Source: Glandiceps talaboti (Eukaryota > Hemichordata > Enteropneusta > Spengelidae). Taken from it: 39,000 nt of DNA. Shown one piece after another: positions 35,010 to 39,000 of this stretch (position 1 is its first letter; every line of letters starts with the position of its first letter). Made by a program: the position numbers and the translations under genes. The DNA lies in assembly GCF_964340395.1 (NCBI RefSeq), contig NC_135560.1, positions 18,217,098-18,256,097 on the forward strand, read 5' to 3'. The notes beneath the pieces were generated by a model. That model worked only from the letters and a program-made list of their open reading frames with translations. It was not told the origin of the DNA and did not search any database.

Positions 35010-36282
35010 GTTAGTGGGTCAGACATATTTATTGCATTCTCCAACATGAAAATCAACAACACATCGTGGCATTTTCTGACGCGAAGAATACCTCGAGTAT
35101 ATGCCGATTTATTCATAATCACGATCAACTTGATACCAAACGTTACATTTGTATAACAAAGGCCAAGCTCTGCAGCTCTGCTTGCATGATGTGTGTATGT
35201 GTGTGTGTGTGTGTGTGTGTCCGTGACTCAATTCTGACTGTTGTCACACGACCCCCCCCCCCACACTGCACTATGCACTACACACCCATACAAGTAGAGC
35301 TAACAAAGACCATGCTACTGTGGAGTGGTGCTGATTGATTCGTGTCTTCTGCTTTGTCAATTATTTCGTTATTTCATTATTCCATTCTTGTAATTTAATT
35401 ACTAACACTAGTAACAGTCTCAAATATAAAAAGAAATTGGTATTGTGTGTCTGAAAATAATATTAATAATCACTGATCGGTCGAAAAAACACATTAAAGT
35501 GGCCATATATATGAGGCTTGGGTATTTATTTTGGGGGTTTTAATTTATAAATGAAATTTATCATGATGTCCTACTCGGAAAATCAATTTGAAACAACATT
35601 GACCAAGTCTGTCTTTGTAACTGAATACATTGTGAAAGATAAAAAAATATATATAAAGAGTTTGTTATTGTACGTAATAACAAACATTTTACGCATTTTA
35701 TTAATCTTTTGCAATTTATCGAGTTGCAAACAAGGACTTGGCCACTGAACGTACATGGTACATAAAACAATGATAATGAAAATACATTCTCATTTTGAAA
35801 ACATCACAATTGAAACATGTAAGTTCATCTGACATTTTGTGAGCTTATCAGCCATAAAAGTTTATCAGAAGGGTTTCTAAAAATACATCTTGGGAGGAAT
35901 TTCTTCTCAATTCCTCTACAAGGACAACACAACAGGAAATGATACTCATTTTCTATAGAAGAGACAGTAAACTAAAATGTTACAATACAATATCAACAGT
36001 TTTCTGAATGCTTTGATGTCTTCCTCTCTCTCAATATCTAGAATGATAACAAACACTTAACAAAAACCTGATACATTGCAAGAGATGTATATGAAGATTC
36101 TGATCGGATAGAACAAAAGTCTAACATGGCTTAAAACTATGAAATGTAGAGTATTGGAATCAAAAATTTTTGGTTGAAAATTACCTAAATCAGAAAAATT
36201 ATGGTCACCAAAGACAGAATACTGCATAGTCACTACTACTACTACTACTACAACAACTACTACTACTACGACTACTACTACG

Positions 36283-36317
<35 letters not shown>

Positions 36318-38889
36318 CACTACTGCCACTACTACTACTAGTCATGGATGTCCAAGGCAGATGTTTCAGCCAGAGTTATATAAATGATCAAATGATGAAA
36401 CCTCTGTGAAAAAAATTACATGTTGAAATTTGGTTACACCTCTTCCCCTGATCAACCGAAAGATAGAATATGTCCATAGTTCCCTAGTACAGGTGTGCAT
36501 AGCAGCATAAGAAGCCAAGTGCTCCACCCTCGTACACAGAAACACAAATTCTATGGGTCAACCAGACAGAATATAGTACCTTTGGTGAGCCTAGCAAGAT
36601 ATTTCTCCCTCCCCCATCCTCAGACATACACACAGTGATGCACGCACGCACACATGGCATTGTCTACATCAACCAAAGAACTGAACATGTCCATAGTTTC
36701 CTAGGTGTGCCTAAGAAGATATTTCTTCCACCACTCGCCCTCACACTCACACATGGTGTATGATCAACCAAAGGGCAGAATATGTCCAAAGTATTTACCT
36801 CGGCCAATTTAAAATTTCATTTCCTGATTTTATATTTATCATGTGCATGTAATGTGTATCAAATTAGTCATGAATTGTAACATGAAAATCTCCATTGCAA
36901 TAATTCATTGAAAAATAAGTCCATTCACAAACATGCAGTGAATGCATTTATAGCTATGAATGTGTTAGTAATGAAATTTTGTAAATGTAATTTCCCAAAT
37001 AAAATAAGTATATACAGCAATGTAGCTGTACTCTGGCACATGCCAAGTGTTTTGGGATTACTGACGGTGTCAAACTGCTCCTACATGTGTATCAGTAATC
37101 AGTATTTGATAGCTGCACTACATCATAGTAGTCCTTCTGTCTCTCTGATGGTGGTACTGTGAGTTCATCAATATTGTGTTAGTTTATTACATCATGTAGA
37201 AATTTACATGTATACGTTATACAGATCAATTGATTCATCGTTAATTTTACATGAACATGAATTATATCCAGATGCATTGAATTGCAGCTGCATTGTAGTT
37301 ATATGGTCATTCATGTCTCGTATACATATTATAGATACATCGGGTAAACACCCACACATAGTTATGTATGGAATGGCAGTACATTGATGTGAAAAGCACA
37401 TGTGGGAATCAAGTTGCCAAGAATACTGTGTGTCAGCTATTCAGATATTGTCAGCTAGAATTATGTACAGATTCATTTATATTCTAATGGCATTGCTAGA
37501 CTCTGACTATTTATAGATGTAGTCTGCTGAAGTGTCTTTGTACATTGTAAATGGTGGCTATCACTATGAATGTATTTCCAAAATTCTGATGGTTCATATT
37601 ATAGTTTCAATTTAATGACCTCCACTTGATTTATTTATAACAAAGTGACTCCCAGCAGAGTGTGCTTAATACAAGAACTTCTAAGTAATGTAAAACAGAA
37701 ATTGAACACAGAATTGTTGAGAGTTTAAAAAGCACATGAGACTACATTTTCTGTAATCACTTCTGTTCATCATAGTCTCATTTGTGACTTCATTGCATAT
37801 ATCTACATGTATATGTTTGTGATTCTTTATTTTCTTACAATTGTATCCCCTTATTGTCTATGGTACAACTTAGATACTAAACAGTGTACATTTTAAAAAT
37901 TTAATAATGATGAATTTAAATTCATAGAATATAACTTTCATGTGTAGTCACATGAATAAATAAATTCTGTAATCAATGATACAATGCAAATGCCCATGTA
38001 ATGTGCATTTGATATGCTCTAACTAACTGAATATGTATAACATTCAAGCTAATACAGCTCTTTGTTGCTGTTCTGAGGAACAGTACACAGTATGTGAAAA
38101 TGATGCATTGATAACCTAGTTACTGTACTTTTTAGGATACTGTAAAAGAGGGGCATGCCATATATGTTGAGTTTATATGTTTTCAGGTAATGAGATTGAT
38201 TACTGCATATTTAAAAGATATCCTACAGATGATATTCTACATATTGACACATATCCTACCATTAGTTTCTGTTTGCAGAACTAAAACCTTGCATTTAGGC
38301 ATGATATTAGGTCAGTGATTCAATGACATGATTTAGTATATGTATATAAAAAAGTGAAGATATGATTATGACATAACCCGTGCTAACAACACCAGTAGAC
38401 AACTTTTAATGTCATCAAATGTGTGCATCAACAGGAGTGATATGCTAGAACAGTCAATATGCCATGATTTCATCAACACTAAGGTATGGAAACTCTGGTA
38501 GCAGAGAAGGAAAGCTGGTAAAACTTGCAAAAGTTTCTGTATCATGTAGTACCATAATTTTGGTGGGGACCCCTGTAAAATGCCAGTGACCTCTGGCAGA
38601 TTTTACCTGCTTATCACCCTTAGCAAAAACACTGACTATTTTCAGTATACCTGTGTACATCATGTATATACATGCTTTATTGTTGTTTGTGTCTTCAGGA
38701 TGTCGCAATGCTCTTGTCAACATGGAAGCCAGACCTATTGATTCTTCAGTAGCTACAAGACGCTGTATCATCACAAGACTAACAGACTTAAGTATTGAAC
38801 GGTATAGAGAATTACTAGAACAAGCAGCAGGGGCATTACTCGTACTCATTCCACCATCTCTTAATTCTATCTCACAAGAGGAACTTGAG
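34832..38889 (+). CDS. NCLN: Nicalin, exons 1-2 (5' part; gene continues beyond the window)
   Basis: ER-membrane protein related to nicastrin. Known partner of NOMO and TMEM147 in a translocon-associated complex; it belongs to the M28-peptidase-like fold without certain activity. Exons: 34832-35009 and 38699-38889 (123 residues here; human protein about 563). Seen: MLFDEANEVFEMFKGSFPLS, hydrophobic signal/anchor segment 17-38 (FLFFVPVLILISPCVPVV), DAAHEFTVFRMQQYDLHGSP (human DAAHEFTVYRMQQYDLQGQP). Exon 2 has CRNALVNMEARPID (human TRNAVLNTEART), TRRCIITRLTDLSIERY and QAAGALLVLIPPSLNSISQE. Donor g|gttagt (phase 1) and acceptor gtcttcag keep frame; exon 2 ends at gttagt, phase 0. The ATG at 34832 aligns with the family start, so the upstream TTG-started extension is not used. 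Confidence 0.95.
35010..38698 (+). other. NCLN intron 1
   Basis: 3.7 kb, AT-rich. Holds a GT microsatellite (35191-35220), an ACT trinucleotide repeat (36232-36341) and no other exon that I can see. Confidence 0.8.
36232..36341. repeat. (ACT)n microsatellite
   Basis: About 36 triplets with a few ACG, ACA and GCC variants. The minus strand reads as poly-valine, which is an artefact. Confidence 0.95.
38699..38889 (+). CDS. NCLN: NCLN exon 2 (residues 60-123)
   Basis: 191 nt, encoding the start of the luminal nicalin domain. Exon 3 is not found by 39000. Confidence 0.93.
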
Positions 38890-39000
38890 GTTAGTACCAT
38901 GGCTTTACTCACTTGTGTAGTATAATACATTGTTGGAGGATGGTAAGCTCTGTTAATGTATAGGCGATCTATCTCAGGTACTCTTGGCTTGGGATGACAT

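Noticed and set aside
36057-36329. Poly-valine frame
   Set aside because: Translation of the ACT trinucleotide repeat.

Overview
This is eukaryotic, animal nuclear DNA: AT-rich by eye, with long introns, dense microsatellites and many small foldback (MITE-like) repeats. Four protein-coding genes are recognisable by family. All have clear metazoan orthologues, and the introns obey GT-AG with one GC-AG exception. Nothing fixes the phylum. The repeat-rich, intron-rich layout and the short six-period tropomyosin fit a non-vertebrate, probably marine, animal.

Layout. (1) 75-8681, plus strand: a complete eight-exon tropomyosin (242 residues predicted). Its exon sizes equal the vertebrate TPM exons except that exon 2 (126 nt) is absent, exon 4 is split and exons 6+7 are fused. 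(2) 8682-15252: mostly gene-free, with one unexplained protein-like reading frame on the minus strand (9250-9603) and a pair of perfect CRE sites. (3) 15253-16767, minus: an intronless LARP6 gene with a TGACGT-rich upstream region. (4) 17300-23350: intergenic DNA holding several foldback elements, including two only 32 and 35 bp long, each with a perfect 7-bp target duplication. (5) 23364-27221, minus: a complete six-exon DCTN3 gene (dynactin p24, 174 residues), with minisatellites in its introns and a foldback element just past its stop. (6) 29209-34262: a cluster of three tRNA-Gly(GCC) genes on duplicated units, with a GAATGACA repeat array and C-rich palindromes between them. (7) 34832-39000, plus: the first two exons of nicalin (NCLN), which continues past the window.

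The genes do not form a pathway. They are housekeeping or cytoskeletal genes that are neighbours: an actin-filament coat protein, a La-module RNA-binding protein, a dynactin subunit and an ER-membrane nicalin. DCTN3 and NCLN share an 11-bp CCCACAATGCA (Staf/ZNF143-like) motif close upstream of their starts. The novelty is mainly in (a) the tropomyosin exon architecture with its GC-AG intron, (b) the minute foldback elements and (c) the duplicated tRNA/GAATGACA region. All homology calls were made by reading translations and recalling family sequences; no search was run.
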